Part shown: positions 14,960-24,193 of the stretch, one piece after another
Numbering within the stretch: position 1 is the first letter of the stretch
How the letters are laid out: each line of letters starts with the position of its first letter
Assembly (NCBI GenBank): GCA_934202095.1
Contig: CAKPXN010000016.1
Coordinates: 1-32,570, forward strand
Direction: 5' to 3'
DNA length: 32,570 nucleotides
From: an uncultured Veillonella sp.
GTDB lineage: Bacteria > Bacillota > Negativicutes > Veillonellales > Veillonellaceae
Made by a program: the position numbers and the translations under genes
Notes under the pieces: generated by a model
The model's database searches: none
What the model was told of the DNA's origin: nothing
Seen by the model: the letters and a program-made list of their open reading frames with translations, nothing else

Positions 14960-15658
14960 TTATATATTTTCTGTACTAAAGGATTTGGCATCCTCCATGC
15001 CTTGTAATAAGGTTTGTTCAGAATGTTCCATGTGTACGCGTGCTAGTTTGCGCGCTTGTACAGCATTATGGGATGCGATGGCTTCAACCAACAGGCGATG
15101 TTCCTCCCATGTTTTGCGTAAACGACCTGGTTGGTTCATGGAAAAACTGCGGAAGCGGTATGTTTGTTCCCGCAAGTTGTGAACGATGTCTGCTAAGCGC
15201 TCATTACGGGAAGCCTTGTAGAGAACTTCATGAAATGCTACGTCTGCAGCTACTACACTATCCATATCTTTATTTTCCATGTGGTCGCCAATTTCTACGA
15301 GCATGCGCTCTAGCGTTTCTATTTCATCGCTTGTAATGCGCTCTGCTGCAAGGCCCGCGGCCAATTCCTCAAGGGCGGAACGAATTTCGAATACTTGGGT
15401 AATATCCTTTAATGAAATATTTGCCACATAGGTACCACGGCGTGGAACCATAACGACAAATCCTTCTAGTTCAAGTTTGCGAATGGCTTCGCGAATAGGC
15501 GTACGACTCACACCGAGTTCTTCGGCAAGAGGAATTTCCATGAGGCGCTCGCCTGGCTTAAGAGTGCCATCTTGAATGGCTTGACGCAATGTTTCACTTA
15601 CCACTTCACTCAATGGTTTGTAGGCATCTAGGCGTATAGGTTGCAATCGTTTTGTCAT
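14960..15658 (-). CDS. GntR-family transcriptional regulator (FCD/FadR subfamily)
   Basis: A 232-aa DNA-binding regulator. ATG 15658 is chosen over the longer frame because AGGAGG lies 7 bases before it. Residues about 10-75 form the winged helix-turn-helix: LSEVVSETLRQAIQDGTLKPGERLMEIPLAEELGVSRTPIREA is the GntR signature region (shown here in part as LAEELGVSRTPIREA), followed by a wing ending VPRRGTYVA. Residues about 85-220 are helical with EIRSALEELAAGLAA, DVAFHEVLYKAS and a terminal LARVHMEHSE, the FCD effector domain whose Asp/His residues bind metal and a small carboxylic acid. Its ATG overlaps the ispE stop as TAATG, so the two are translationally coupled. Effector and targets are unknown. 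Confidence 0.9.
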   Translation of the reverse strand: MTKRLQPIRLDAYKPLSEVVSETLRQAIQDGTLKPGERLMEIPLAEELGVSRTPIREAIRKLELEGFVVMVPRRGTYVANISLKDITQVFEIRSALEELAAGLAAERITSDEIETLERMLVEIGDHMENKDMDSVVAADVAFHEVLYKASRNERLADIVHNLREQTYRFRSFSMNQPGRLRKTWEEHRLLVEAIASHNAVQARKLARVHMEHSEQTLLQGMEDAKSFSTENI

Positions 15659-16551
15659 TATACTTCCTCCTGTGTGCAGGTTTTGGTAATTAGTGAAAGC
15701 CAATTATGCCCTGCTTTTTTGATTTCTTCTTGTAAGGACAATGCTTGAGCCGGTTTTTCTAATAAAACAACCATTGTGGGACCACTACCGGTCATGATGG
15801 TTGGATACCCACGGCTCGTAAAGAATTCTTTACATGTAATCAGTTCTTCGTGCTCAGGGAATAATAATTCTTCAAATGTATTGGCGCTGCTTGTGAAAGC
15901 CCCATACATATCATTTTGTTCCAAATGATGTAATACATTGCTAATCGTGTCAGATGTTGCATTGGATTGATCTTTGTAACGGCCGTAAGCGACTGCCGTA
16001 GATACAGAGATTTCAGGCTTTACCAATAATAACCAATGTGGTTCAGGGGATGGGTGATAGACGAGTTCTTCGCCGCGGCCTGTACCACGAGCTGTACCGC
16101 CCTTTAATAGGAATGGCACATCGGATCCTAATTTGGCACCGAGTGTCATCAACTCATCCATGGTGAGGCGCAAATCCCAAAATTTGTTGAGACCTAGTAA
16201 CATAGCGGCCGCATCTGCGCTGCCACCACCGAGTCCTGCCGCTGCAGGTACGCGTTTCATGAGGTGAATAGCGGCGCCTGCCTTACATCCTGTATACTTT
16301 TGTACTTCGCGCAATGCCTTTAATGCTAAATTGCGTTCATCATAGGGAATGAGATCTTGAATGTATTGTGGTAACTCTGGTGCTACACCGGAGAATACAA
16401 CGGAGTGATGTTTGGCAAAGTAGATGGAGTCCGCTAAACGAATAGACTGGAATATACTGTCGATATTGTGATATCCGTCATCGCGTTTACCAGTAATAGC
16501 AAGGCCGATATTGATTTTACTATGACCTAATTGTTCGATGCTTTTTGACAT
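15658..16551 (-). CDS. ispE: 4-diphosphocytidyl-2-C-methyl-D-erythritol kinase IspE
   Basis: A 297-aa GHMP kinase of the methylerythritol phosphate pathway that phosphorylates CDP-methylerythritol with ATP. The N-terminal KINIGLAITGKRDDGYHNIDSIFQSI region gives the substrate-binding Lys and the DGYH motif. The ATP-binding glycine-rich loop is PAAAGLGGGSADAAAML. GSDVPFLLKGGTARGTGRGE and the C-terminal TIMTGSGPTMVVLL complete the three GHMP motifs. ATG 16551 has GAGGA 5-6 bases upstream. Its stop codon shares a base with the GntR start. This indicates that the cell makes isoprenoid precursors by the non-mevalonate route, which also supplies undecaprenyl phosphate for the tagO product in this window. 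Confidence 0.95.
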   Translation of the reverse strand: MSKSIEQLGHSKINIGLAITGKRDDGYHNIDSIFQSIRLADSIYFAKHHSVVFSGVAPELPQYIQDLIPYDERNLALKALREVQKYTGCKAGAAIHLMKRVPAAAGLGGGSADAAAMLLGLNKFWDLRLTMDELMTLGAKLGSDVPFLLKGGTARGTGRGEELVYHPSPEPHWLLLVKPEISVSTAVAYGRYKDQSNATSDTISNVLHHLEQNDMYGAFTSSANTFEELLFPEHEELITCKEFFTSRGYPTIMTGSGPTMVVLLEKPAQALSLQEEIKKAGHNWLSLITKTCTQEEV

Positions 16552-16573
16552 AAAATCCTCGATGCGATATATG

Positions 16574-16595
16574 ATTTGTACAAATTTCTATACCA
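16574..16595 (-). promoter_or_regulatory. Possible ispE promoter with 12-bp palindrome
   Basis: On the minus strand TGG-TATAGA (complement of 16587-16595) could be an extended -10. Directly downstream, ATTTGTACAAAT (16574-16585) is a perfect 12-bp palindrome near the expected start site. Both calls are tentative. Confidence 0.3.
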
Positions 16596-16618
16596 TTCGT
16601 ACATGAGATTAAAAATGA

Positions 16619-16647
16619 TTGAAAATAAACATTAAGTAGTTTATGAT
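16619..16647 (+). promoter_or_regulatory. Promoter of the YitT-pgm operon
   Basis: TTGAAA (16619-16624), a 17-base spacer and TATGAT (16642-16647) lie about 100 bases before the chosen YitT start, divergent from ispE. Confidence 0.65.
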
Positions 16648-16746
16648 GAAACTGTATATGTATGTAAATATATAGTGATAATGCTATATATTCAATTAAT
16701 TAATTATAGAATATTTATAGTGAAATGGCAATTTAGGGAGGGCTAT

Positions 16747-17667
16747 ATGTGGTCTAAATATAAAGATGATATATACCAATGTATAATCGTTGCCATTGGC
16801 TGTGCTATTTTTGGCGCTGGCATCGACGCGTTTGTGTTACCGCACAAATTGGTGAGTACCGGAATTAGTGGTATTGGTCTTATACTCTATTACCTCACAG
16901 GACTTTCTGTTGGTACATGGAATGTGATTTTAAACATTCCTATATTTTGGGCGGCTTGGCATTGGCTAGGCAAGCGCGTTGTAGTCAATACCTTGTACGG
17001 TACCGTCATGTTGTCCTGGATGGTAGATGCCTTTGACTTCTTGCAATACAATATGGTCATTTCTGATCCATTGTTGAGTTCTATGATGGCTGGTATTACG
17101 ACGGGGGTAGGCCTCGGTATGGTATATCGCGTTGGTGGTAATACGGGTGGCCTTGATCCGATAGCATTGATTGTCCGAAAATACTATGGACTTCAAATGG
17201 GGTCCATTAATAGTGTCATCAATGCCGCTATCTTAGCAGCTGCTGTATTTGTGGTTGGCTTAGAGGCTGTAGCGGTTACACTCGTATCGTTGTATGTATA
17301 TACGATTATTACCAATAAGGTTGTTATCGGTTTTAATCAACGAAAGGTAGCTTTCATCATTACCTATCGAACCTATGAGGTCTGTGATGCGGTCATTAGT
17401 AAGGTTGGCCGCGGTGCGACGATTATCAATGGTATCGGTGCTTATACGAGAACGCCGAAACAGATTGTAATGGTAGCTGTTAATTTGCTACAAGTCAATA
17501 AATTAAAAGAAGTTATAGAAGAAGTGGATAATGAGGCTTTCATTCTCATTACAGATGCACAAGAGGTTATCGGCAAAGGATTTACTACACCTGTTGTACC
17601 GACGCCGATAGAAAATCTCGTCAAAGAATGTAAGGATAATGCTCATTATGTAGAACACAAAGATTAG
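16747..17667 (+). CDS. YitT-family membrane protein (DUF161 + DUF2179)
   Basis: A 306-aa protein. The frame opens earlier at 16675, but ATG 16747 has GGGAGGG 5 bases upstream and gives the usual family start. Five or so hydrophobic segments (residues about 12-200) carry FGAGIDAFVLPHKLVSTGISGIG and RVGGNTGGLDPIALIVRKYYG, typical of YitT/DUF161. The soluble C-terminal domain (about 205-290) reads FIITYRTYEVCDAVISKVGRGATI, the DUF2179 domain, which is structurally related to small ligand-binding regulators. The family's role is unsettled. pgm starts 15 bases after its stop and has its own AAGGAGG site, so the two genes form an operon. Confidence 0.88.
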   Translation: MWSKYKDDIYQCIIVAIGCAIFGAGIDAFVLPHKLVSTGISGIGLILYYLTGLSVGTWNVILNIPIFWAAWHWLGKRVVVNTLYGTVMLSWMVDAFDFLQYNMVISDPLLSSMMAGITTGVGLGMVYRVGGNTGGLDPIALIVRKYYGLQMGSINSVINAAILAAAVFVVGLEAVAVTLVSLYVYTIITNKVVIGFNQRKVAFIITYRTYEVCDAVISKVGRGATIINGIGAYTRTPKQIVMVAVNLLQVNKLKEVIEEVDNEAFILITDAQEVIGKGFTTPVVPTPIENLVKECKDNAHYVEHKD

Positions 17668-17682
17668 AATAAGGAGGCTAGC

Positions 17683-19329
17683 ATGGCTCATGCATTAGCA
17701 GGAAAACCTGTTCAAGAACAAGATATTATAGATGTACAGACCATTGTAGATGCGTATTTTGACAATGTTCCAGATATGACAAATTCTACACAATTGGTTT
17801 CATTCGGTACATCTGGCCATCGTGGTACCTCCGTAGATGGTACATTTACAGACCTTCATGTGGCGGCTATTACACAAGCCATTTGTGATGGTCGTAAACA
17901 ATTTGGCGCTACTGGTCCTATATTCGTAGGCCAAGATACACATGCATTATCTCAGCCAGCACTTGTGACAGTTCTCGAGGTATTAGCCGGTAATGGTGTT
18001 ACGGCTATGGTAGATTGCGACATGGATTTCGTTCCAACACCGTCTGTGTCACGCGCTATTATTCGATACAATGAAGCGCATGATGATAAGGCGGATGGCA
18101 TTATTATCACGCCATCTCATAATCCACCTGATAATGGGGGTATTAAATATAATACGGTTATCGGTGGCCCTGCGGATACAGTGGTAACGAAATGGATTGA
18201 AATTCGCGCCAATGAGTATTTGACTGCTTATTGTGAAAGCGAGAACTTTAAGCGCATTAGCGTTGATAATATTGACCCTACCGCTCAAGTTCCATATGAC
18301 TATAAAGGCCTATATGTTGAAGAGTTGGCTGATGTTATTAATATGGATGCTATTAAAGCAGCAGGCCCTAAAACTCTAGTTGATACATTGGGTGGTAGTG
18401 GTGCTAGTTATTGGAAGGCTATTAAGGAACGATACGGTCTTGATCTAACCATCATTCATGATGATTATGACCCTACATTTAGCTTTATGACCTATGACCA
18501 TGATGGAAAAGTTCGGATGGACTGTTCTTCCCCTCATGTGATGGCTTCGGTTATTAATCAAATTGGTGATTTTGATTTAGCAGTCGGGAATGATCCAGAT
18601 TATGACCGCTATGGTATCGTTGTATCCAGTGGACTTATATCGGCTAATACATTTTTAACGTTAGTAGCTCGCTATTTATTTACTACGCGCGGATGGAAAA
18701 ATAAGGGCGTTGGTAAGACTGTTGTATGTACTACGATGATTGATAAATGGGCGACTAGTGCTGAAATCCCTGTGTTTGAAGTACCGGTTGGATTTAAATA
18801 TTTTTCTCAGCTTTTATTTGATGGTGAAATTGGTATCGGTGGCGAAGAAAGCGCGGGTGCGTCCTTCTTGAAAAAGGATGGTACCGTATGGACTACCGAT
18901 AAAGATGGCATGATTATGGCCCTTTTAGGCATGGAAATCATGGCAGTTATGGGAAAATCTGCACTAAAAATGGCTGACGAATCTGTTGAGGCGTTTGGCA
19001 ATCCAAGATTTGGCCGTATTGATGCGCCATGCAAAAAAGAGCAAAAACAAATCCTAAAACAAATGAGTGCTGAATTGATCACCGCTACTACCGTTGATGG
19101 TGATCCCATCACAAATATTCGTACTACATCGCTGTATAATGATATGCCCATCGATGGTGTACGTGTAGAAACCGAAAAAGGGTGGTTCGTGGCACGTCCA
19201 TCTGGTACAGAAGATTTATACAAGATTTATGGTGAAAGTTACAAGGGCGATTTAGGACTTGTGGCCTTATTGACGGCAGGCGAGGACATTGTCAATGCCG
19301 CATTAAATGGAACGGTTGACCCTGAGTGA
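17683..19329 (+). CDS. pgm: Phosphoglucomutase (alpha-D-glucose phosphate-specific)
   Basis: A 548-aa enzyme that interconverts glucose 1-phosphate and glucose 6-phosphate, supplying UDP-glucose and other sugar nucleotides for envelope glycans. FGTSGHRG (41-48) is the N-terminal sugar loop, TPSHNPP carries the phosphorylated Ser145, GNDPDYDRYG is the Mg-binding loop, GGEESAGAS is the substrate-specificity loop, and RPSGTEDLYKIY at the C-terminus is the phosphate-binding loop. Length and the N-terminal HALAGKPVQEQDIIDV match the bacterial Pgm type of E. coli and not the shorter PgcA/GlmM forms. ATG 17683 follows AAGGAGG by 6 bases. It is the second gene after YitT. Confidence 0.95.
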   Translation: MAHALAGKPVQEQDIIDVQTIVDAYFDNVPDMTNSTQLVSFGTSGHRGTSVDGTFTDLHVAAITQAICDGRKQFGATGPIFVGQDTHALSQPALVTVLEVLAGNGVTAMVDCDMDFVPTPSVSRAIIRYNEAHDDKADGIIITPSHNPPDNGGIKYNTVIGGPADTVVTKWIEIRANEYLTAYCESENFKRISVDNIDPTAQVPYDYKGLYVEELADVINMDAIKAAGPKTLVDTLGGSGASYWKAIKERYGLDLTIIHDDYDPTFSFMTYDHDGKVRMDCSSPHVMASVINQIGDFDLAVGNDPDYDRYGIVVSSGLISANTFLTLVARYLFTTRGWKNKGVGKTVVCTTMIDKWATSAEIPVFEVPVGFKYFSQLLFDGEIGIGGEESAGASFLKKDGTVWTTDKDGMIMALLGMEIMAVMGKSALKMADESVEAFGNPRFGRIDAPCKKEQKQILKQMSAELITATTVDGDPITNIRTTSLYNDMPIDGVRVETEKGWFVARPSGTEDLYKIYGESYKGDLGLVALLTAGEDIVNAALNGTVDPE

Positions 19330-19369
19330 GTATTCTCATAAAGTTTTCACGCTCTTAATATGATATATG

Positions 19370-19378
19370 TGATATAAT
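19370..19378 (+). promoter_or_regulatory. Extended -10 promoter of the ACT/UPF0210 pair
   Basis: TGA-TATAAT (TATAAT at 19373-19378) is a perfect extended -10 element about 70 bases before the ACT-domain gene; no convincing -35 is present. The 121-base gap after pgm shows no strong terminator. Confidence 0.55.
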
Positions 19379-19450
19379 ATATTAATATAGTTTATAGAAT
19401 GAATGAATTTTCATTTACATAGTTTGTAGTGAGTCAGAAAAGGTGATTAT

Positions 19451-19726
19451 ATGAAATTAGTGGTTACCGTGGTAGGTGTTGACCGTGTAGGTATCATTGC
19501 TGGTGTCAGCAGTATTTTGGCAGACCATAAAGTAAATATCTTATCTATTAACCAAACAATTTTGGATGGTTTGTTTAATATGATTATGATGTGTGAAACT
19601 GAAACTAACGACGTAAAGGATTTAACATCCATTCAAGATGCTTTATCCGAACTAGGTAAAACATTAGGCGTAGAAATTCGTGCGCAACATGCTGATATTT
19701 TCCTTAGCATGCACCGTGTAGGATAA
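19451..19726 (+). CDS. ACT domain-containing protein (UPF0237)
   Basis: A 91-aa protein made of a single ACT domain. [23 protein letters not shown] and the following [22 protein letters not shown] give the beta-alpha-beta-beta pattern of the UPF0237/GcvR-like group. ACT domains bind amino acids and regulate a partner. The UPF0210 gene starts 10 bases after its stop; the two are a widely conserved pair, so this protein is probably the regulatory partner of the larger one. AAAGGTG serves as ribosome binding site. The ligand and function are unknown. Confidence 0.9.
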   Translation: MKLVVTVVGVDRVGIIAGVSSILADHKVNILSINQTILDGLFNMIMMCETETNDVKDLTSIQDALSELGKTLGVEIRAQHADIFLSMHRVG

Positions 19727-19736
19727 GGAGGCGCAC

Positions 19737-21095
19737 ATGTTATCTATCGACAACATTCTTGAAACGAATCAGATGATTCACGATAACAAGCTCGATGTGC
19801 GTACCATTACGATGGGGATTAGCTTGTTGGAATGTGCATCTAGCTCTGGTAAAGAACTCTGCAATCGCATTTATGACCGTATTACTAAAGAGGCCGAACA
19901 TTTGGTTAAGACCGGTGAGGACATTGAGCGTGAATTTGGTGTGCCTATCATCAATAAACGTATTTCTGTAACACCGATTTCCTTGGTTGCAGGTGGCAGT
20001 GATTTAACATCTTACGTGCCAATTGCAGAAGCCCTTGATCGGGCTGCCAAAACTGTAGGCGTTAACTTTATCGGCGGCTTTTCTGCACTCGTTACAAAGG
20101 GTGCCACTAAGGCTGACCGCATTCTTATCGATTCTATTCCTGAAGCGCTAGCCACAACAGATATCGTTTGTAGTTCTGTCGGTGTTGGTTCTACGAAAAC
20201 AGGTATCAACATGGACGCCGTTCGTGAAATGGGTATTATCGTTAAAAAGACAGCTGACCTTACTAAAGATAATGATGCACTTGGTTGTGCTAAACTCGTT
20301 ATTTTCTGTAATCCTGTAGAAGATAATCCATTTATGGCAGGTGCTTTTTTCGGTGTAACCGAAGGTGATAGCGCTATTTCTGTAGGCGTATCTGGCCCGG
20401 GGGTTGTAAAACATGCACTTGAAGCCGTTCGCGGTGAGCCATTTGACGTTGTAGCGGAGACGATTAAACGTACGGCCTTCAAAATTACACGCGTTGGTCA
20501 ATTGGTAGCACAAGAGGCATCTCGCCGCCTTGGTAAACCATTTGGCATCATCGATTTGTCCCTGGCACCAACGCCAGCAGTAGGTGACTCCGTAGCTCAT
20601 GTGCTTGAAGAAATGGGCTTATCTTCCTGTGGTTGCCATGGCACTACGGCTGCATTAGCACTGTTGAACGATGCGGTGAAAAAAGGTGGTCTTATGGCAT
20701 CCTCTCACGTAGGCGGTTTAAGTGGTGCTTTCATTCCAGTTTCTGAAGATGCAGGTATGATTGACGCCGTATCTTGTGGCAGTCTATCCCTTGATAAACT
20801 AGAAGCTATGACTTGTGTATGTTCCGTAGGTCTCGATATGATTGCTATTCCTGGCGATACAACAGCAGATACGATTTCTGCTATCATCGCTGACGAATCT
20901 GCTATCGGCATGATTAATAATAAAACAACAGCTGTACGCGTTATTCCAGTTCCTGGTAAAACCGTTGGCGAAGTTGTTGAGTTTGGCGGCCTTCTTGGCT
21001 ATGCTCCTATTATTGAAGTAAGCCCATACAGTGCAGCTGAGTTTATTGCTCGTGGTGGTCGTATACCTGCACCTATTCGCAGCTTAACAAACTAA
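19737..21095 (+). CDS. UPF0210 (PFL-family, DUF711) protein
   Basis: A 452-aa protein of the UPF0210 family, annotated elsewhere as PFL family because of resemblance to pyruvate formate-lyase folds. Recognisable stretches are [24 protein letters not shown] at the start (quoted in part), [60 protein letters not shown] and a glycine-rich C-terminus [20 protein letters not shown] lies 5 bases before ATG 19737. There is no experimentally settled activity that I know of. The constant pairing with the ACT protein suggests amino-acid-responsive control. Confidence 0.9.
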   Translation: MLSIDNILETNQMIHDNKLDVRTITMGISLLECASSSGKELCNRIYDRITKEAEHLVKTGEDIEREFGVPIINKRISVTPISLVAGGSDLTSYVPIAEALDRAAKTVGVNFIGGFSALVTKGATKADRILIDSIPEALATTDIVCSSVGVGSTKTGINMDAVREMGIIVKKTADLTKDNDALGCAKLVIFCNPVEDNPFMAGAFFGVTEGDSAISVGVSGPGVVKHALEAVRGEPFDVVAETIKRTAFKITRVGQLVAQEASRRLGKPFGIIDLSLAPTPAVGDSVAHVLEEMGLSSCGCHGTTAALALLNDAVKKGGLMASSHVGGLSGAFIPVSEDAGMIDAVSCGSLSLDKLEAMTCVCSVGLDMIAIPGDTTADTISAIIADESAIGMINNKTTAVRVIPVPGKTVGEVVEFGGLLGYAPIIEVSPYSAAEFIARGGRIPAPIRSLTN

Positions 21096-21141
21096 GTTGA
21101 AGCCTCGAATCTATTGAATTCGAGTTGTTGGAGGTGTACTT

Positions 21142-22296
21142 ATGAGTGAGTATGTGCCTGATTATGTGTGGGCCTTTGTGTTGGCTCTCATCATAACTTT
21201 TGCACTAACCCCCTTGGTTAAGCGGTTTGCCGTTGCCGTAGGGGCCATTGATAAACCTGATGCTCGTAAAGTGCATCATGGCGCTATTCCACGCCTTGGT
21301 GGATTGGCAATTTTCCTTGGTTATATGGGGTCTGTGCTATTTAATAATAGTATTCCTCATGATCATAAATTATTCGGGTTCGTATTAGGTACTGTAATTT
21401 TAGTACTTGTTGGTATTTGGGACGATATACGACAAATCGAACCGAAAACAAAATTGATGGGGCAAATTATTGCTGCCGCAATTTTAGTAGCTTACGATAT
21501 AAGGGTGGATTTTATTAATCTTCCTTGGGGTGGCGTAGTTTATTTGAAATATTGGGCCATTCCGTTGACTATATTCTGGATTGTAGGATTTACAAACATT
21601 GTGAATCTCATCGATGGGCTTGATGGCTTGGCAGCGGGTATTTCCTTTATCGCTTGTATTGCCGTATGTGCAATGACATTACAATTAGGTCAAATCGACT
21701 TGGCCTGTATTGCATTAGCACTTGCAGGTGCTACGGTAGGTTTCTTGCGGTACAATTTTAATCCTGCTAAGATATTCATGGGTGATACCGGGTCCATGCT
21801 GCTCGGTTACACATTGGCTGCTATATCTGTTATGGGGGCTGTTAAAACGGCGGCTACAATTGCTCTCGTTGTACCAGCAATTGTACTTGGTTTACCTATT
21901 CTAGATACCTTGTTTGCTATTGTGCGCCGTAAGATTAGTGGACGGCCTATCTTTAAGCCAGATAAAGGTCATGTACATCATCGCTTGTTGGCACAAGGAT
22001 TATCCCAGAAACAAGCGGTATTGATGATGTATGCTGTTACAGCTCTTTTTGGAGGTGTTTCAGTTATCGTTGCAGAGGTTAATGCTTGGATTGGCTGTAT
22101 TCTAGTCTTGGCTATCTTCCTATGCAGTATCTATGTGGCTCGCCGTCTAGGTGTTATTACACACAGTGATGCGGCGGGGCATCCATTACCAGGCCCTACA
22201 ATTGAACGTAGTGATTTAGATGAAACTATTTCATTTGATCGTAAAGAATTGGCAAAAGCATTAGAGCATTCAGACGATAGCTCTAAAAAAGAGTAA
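21142..22296 (+). CDS. tagO: Undecaprenyl-phosphate GlcNAc-1-phosphate transferase (TagO/WecA, MraY family)
   Basis: A 384-aa polytopic membrane enzyme with about eleven hydrophobic segments that moves a HexNAc 1-phosphate, usually GlcNAc, from its UDP-sugar onto undecaprenyl phosphate, the first step of many envelope glycans. Key motifs: KPDARKVHHGAIPRLGGLA near residues 33-55, IWDDI, NLIDGLDGLAAG, NFNPAKIFMGDTGSM with the catalytic Asp residues, and KGHVHHRLL near the end of the catalytic core. The His motif and length distinguish it from MraY. ATG 21142 follows TTGGAGGTG. A terminator-like hairpin separates it from the UDP-GlcNAc 2-epimerase gene, which acts on the same sugar nucleotide. 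Symbol wecA would serve equally if the organism makes LPS or ECA-like glycans. Confidence 0.92.
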   Translation: MSEYVPDYVWAFVLALIITFALTPLVKRFAVAVGAIDKPDARKVHHGAIPRLGGLAIFLGYMGSVLFNNSIPHDHKLFGFVLGTVILVLVGIWDDIRQIEPKTKLMGQIIAAAILVAYDIRVDFINLPWGGVVYLKYWAIPLTIFWIVGFTNIVNLIDGLDGLAAGISFIACIAVCAMTLQLGQIDLACIALALAGATVGFLRYNFNPAKIFMGDTGSMLLGYTLAAISVMGAVKTAATIALVVPAIVLGLPILDTLFAIVRRKISGRPIFKPDKGHVHHRLLAQGLSQKQAVLMMYAVTALFGGVSVIVAEVNAWIGCILVLAIFLCSIYVARRLGVITHSDAAGHPLPGPTIERSDLDETISFDRKELAKALEHSDDSSKKE

Positions 22297-22304
22297 CCAA
22301 TGTA

Positions 22305-22327
22305 GGGGCGCGTTGCGCCCCTTTTTT
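22305..22327 (+). terminator. Terminator between tagO and wecB
   Basis: GGGGCGC (22305-22311), loop GTT and GCGCCCC (22315-22321), followed by six T residues: a very strong intrinsic terminator only 25 bases before the next start. No promoter is obvious in that short gap, so wecB and perhaps atpZI depend on readthrough or on a promoter inside tagO. Confidence 0.9.
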
Positions 22328-22351
22328 ATACACTCTGTGGAGGATGAGTAA

Positions 22352-23494
22352 ATGCTAAAAGTAATGACTATCTTTGGTACAAGACCAGAGGCGATTAAAA
22401 TGGCTCCGCTTGTAAAAGCTTTAGAAGCAGCACCAGATATGGAGCCGATTGTAACTGTTACGGCTCAACATCGGGATATGCTCGACCAAGTGTTACGTTT
22501 GTTTGACATTACACCTGATTATGATTTGAATATCATGAGCCAAGGCCAAACATTGTATGATGTAACAAATCGTGCATTGATGGGGTTAAAGTCCGTGTTG
22601 GAAGAAGCGAAACCTGATGTGGTACTCGTTCATGGTGACACGACAACGACCTTTGCTGGTGCGTTGGCTTCATTTTATCAAGAAATTCCTGTAGGTCATG
22701 TAGAAGCAGGCCTTCGTACAGGTGATATTTACTCTCCATTCCCAGAAGAGATGAACCGCAAATTAACAGGCTCTTTGGCAACCTATCATTTTGCGCCAAC
22801 TGCTAGCTCTGAGGCGAATTTAAAACGAGAAAATATAAATATCGACCATTTATATGTAACAGGTAATACGGTAATTGATGCACTAGATACGACGGTAAAA
22901 GATAATTATGTCTTTGATGATGTCGCAATTAATGCGCTTGATCCAAATAAACGGACTGTTCTTGTTACCACACATCGTCGTGAAAATCTTGGAGAACCGA
23001 TGCGCCATGTATACCAAGCCATTCGTGATTTATTGAATGATTTTGACGATATTCAAGTGGTATTCCCTGTACATAAAAATCCTAAGGTTCGTCAAGTGGT
23101 TCAAGAGGAATTAGGTGATGTTGACCGTGTTACACTCATCGATCCTCTTGATTATGAGCCATTTGCAAACTTGATGGCTAAGTCTTACTTAATTCTTACA
23201 GATTCTGGTGGGATTCAAGAGGAGGCGCCAGCTCTTGGAAAACCAGTTCTCGTATTGCGCGATACGACTGAGCGACCAGAGGCGGTTGATGCCGGTACAG
23301 TACGCCTTGTAGGAACCGATAAAGAGGCTGTATATACAGCGGCTTATGAGCTCTTGCATGATGAAGCAGCATATAAAAAGATGTCGAATTCTGTTAATCC
23401 ATATGGTGATGGCAAAGCATCTCTACGTATCTTACAAGCTCTGCGTCACGAGTTCTTAGGTGATACTAATCGCCCTAATCGATTTGGTAAATAA
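22352..23494 (+). CDS. wecB: UDP-N-acetylglucosamine 2-epimerase (non-hydrolysing)
   Basis: A 380-aa cytosolic enzyme that converts UDP-GlcNAc to UDP-ManNAc, the precursor of ManNAc-containing envelope polymers. [14 protein letters not shown] at the N-terminus, [35 protein letters not shown] (quoted in part), TTHRRENLG, and SGGIQEEAP in the nucleotide-binding half are the family signature, with the GT-B-like two-domain layout and the catalytic Asp/Glu/His residues in those stretches. ATG 22352 follows GGAGGATGAG. The gene mnaA is the Gram-positive name. tagO upstream acts on the same pathway. atpZ begins one base after its stop, so the ATP synthase accessory genes are physically joined to the glycan genes. 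Confidence 0.95.
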   Translation: MLKVMTIFGTRPEAIKMAPLVKALEAAPDMEPIVTVTAQHRDMLDQVLRLFDITPDYDLNIMSQGQTLYDVTNRALMGLKSVLEEAKPDVVLVHGDTTTTFAGALASFYQEIPVGHVEAGLRTGDIYSPFPEEMNRKLTGSLATYHFAPTASSEANLKRENINIDHLYVTGNTVIDALDTTVKDNYVFDDVAINALDPNKRTVLVTTHRRENLGEPMRHVYQAIRDLLNDFDDIQVVFPVHKNPKVRQVVQEELGDVDRVTLIDPLDYEPFANLMAKSYLILTDSGGIQEEAPALGKPVLVLRDTTERPEAVDAGTVRLVGTDKEAVYTAAYELLHDEAAYKKMSNSVNPYGDGKASLRILQALRHEFLGDTNRPNRFGK

Positions 23495-23495
23495 T

Positions 23496-23690
23496 ATGGA
23501 CAAGGATATGGTGAAAGCTCTGGCGATGGCCACATCGGCAGGGCTGACCCTTCTATTTTGTATCGCTGGATTTATCTGGATTGGGTATAAACTGGATACG
23601 TGGATGGATACCATGCCGCTATGCATGGTTATTCTTGGTTTAATAGGTGCCGTTACAGGCTTTTATATGTTATATAAACAGGTTAAATAG
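23496..23690 (+). CDS. atpZ: AtpZ-like F1Fo ATP synthase accessory protein
   Basis: A 64-aa protein with two hydrophobic segments (residues about 14-33 and 40-58) joined by YKLDTWMDTMP. This is the AtpZ layout, a small protein encoded just before AtpI in many Firmicutes. The frame is open from 23460 but that overlaps wecB; ATG 23496, one base past the wecB stop, gives the normal start MDKDMVKAL. Its ribosome binding site is weak, so translation may depend on ribosomes terminating on wecB. AtpZ and AtpI have been proposed to form a Mg2+/Ca2+ channel or assembly aid for the synthase. Functional detail is inferred from the family. Confidence 0.85.
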   Translation: MDKDMVKALAMATSAGLTLLFCIAGFIWIGYKLDTWMDTMPLCMVILGLIGAVTGFYMLYKQVK

Positions 23691-23700
23691 TGAGGTGTTT

Positions 23701-24063
23701 ATGAATCAATATATTAAATTCATACGTCATGTGCTATGGGCCTGTTTTTTTGTTACCTTTTTAGGCCTACTTGTCCAATATATTGTGGGTTGGAATCAGT
23801 ACGTGCTCGGTTGGTTATGGGGCATGTTGACCATGATGGTTTATTTAGTACTGTTGGGTCTACATAATAAAGGGCTAGCATATGGTGATCCACACCAAGC
23901 TGTGGCTAAGGCGCGACGTCAAATGATGTGGCGATTGGCATTAATTGGCGCCTTCGTAGTTATAGGATTGCAAATACCCGGTGTACGAGCTGAAAGTTTA
24001 TTGATTTCAGTTGTACTTATACAACCTGTATTGTATATCGTGTTTTGGCGATTAAGTAAGTAA
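23701..24063 (+). CDS. atpI: ATP synthase subunit I (AtpI)
   Basis: A 120-aa membrane protein with four hydrophobic segments. The frame opens at 23647, but ATG 23701 has GAGGTG 5 bases before it and does not overlap atpZ. FVTFLGLLVQYIVGW, VLGWLWGMLTMMVYLVLLG and a basic loop KARRQMMWRLAL precede the final hydrophobic hairpin. AtpI helps assemble the c-ring in related organisms. It is followed by 200 non-coding bases with an independent promoter before atpB, so AtpZ-AtpI and the main operon can be expressed separately. Confidence 0.85.
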   Translation: MNQYIKFIRHVLWACFFVTFLGLLVQYIVGWNQYVLGWLWGMLTMMVYLVLLGLHNKGLAYGDPHQAVAKARRQMMWRLALIGAFVVIGLQIPGVRAESLLISVVLIQPVLYIVFWRLSK

Positions 24064-24193
24064 TAAAATTTATTGCATTGGACGATAGGATTAAATCGCA
24101 TTAAATAAGGAATAATTACATTTCTATCATAAATTTTAAATGCCTGAAATGCATTTTTAGTATGTAAATCGCGAATTGTTTACTCCAGAAGTG

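Noticed and set aside
18807..19223. 138-codon open frame opposite pgm
   Set aside because: It is the antisense shadow of a clearly conserved phosphoglucomutase and has no ribosome site.
20012..20482. 156-codon open frame opposite the UPF0210 gene
   Set aside because: Antisense to a conserved coding sequence; the Ser/Thr/Pro-rich composition reflects codon complement.
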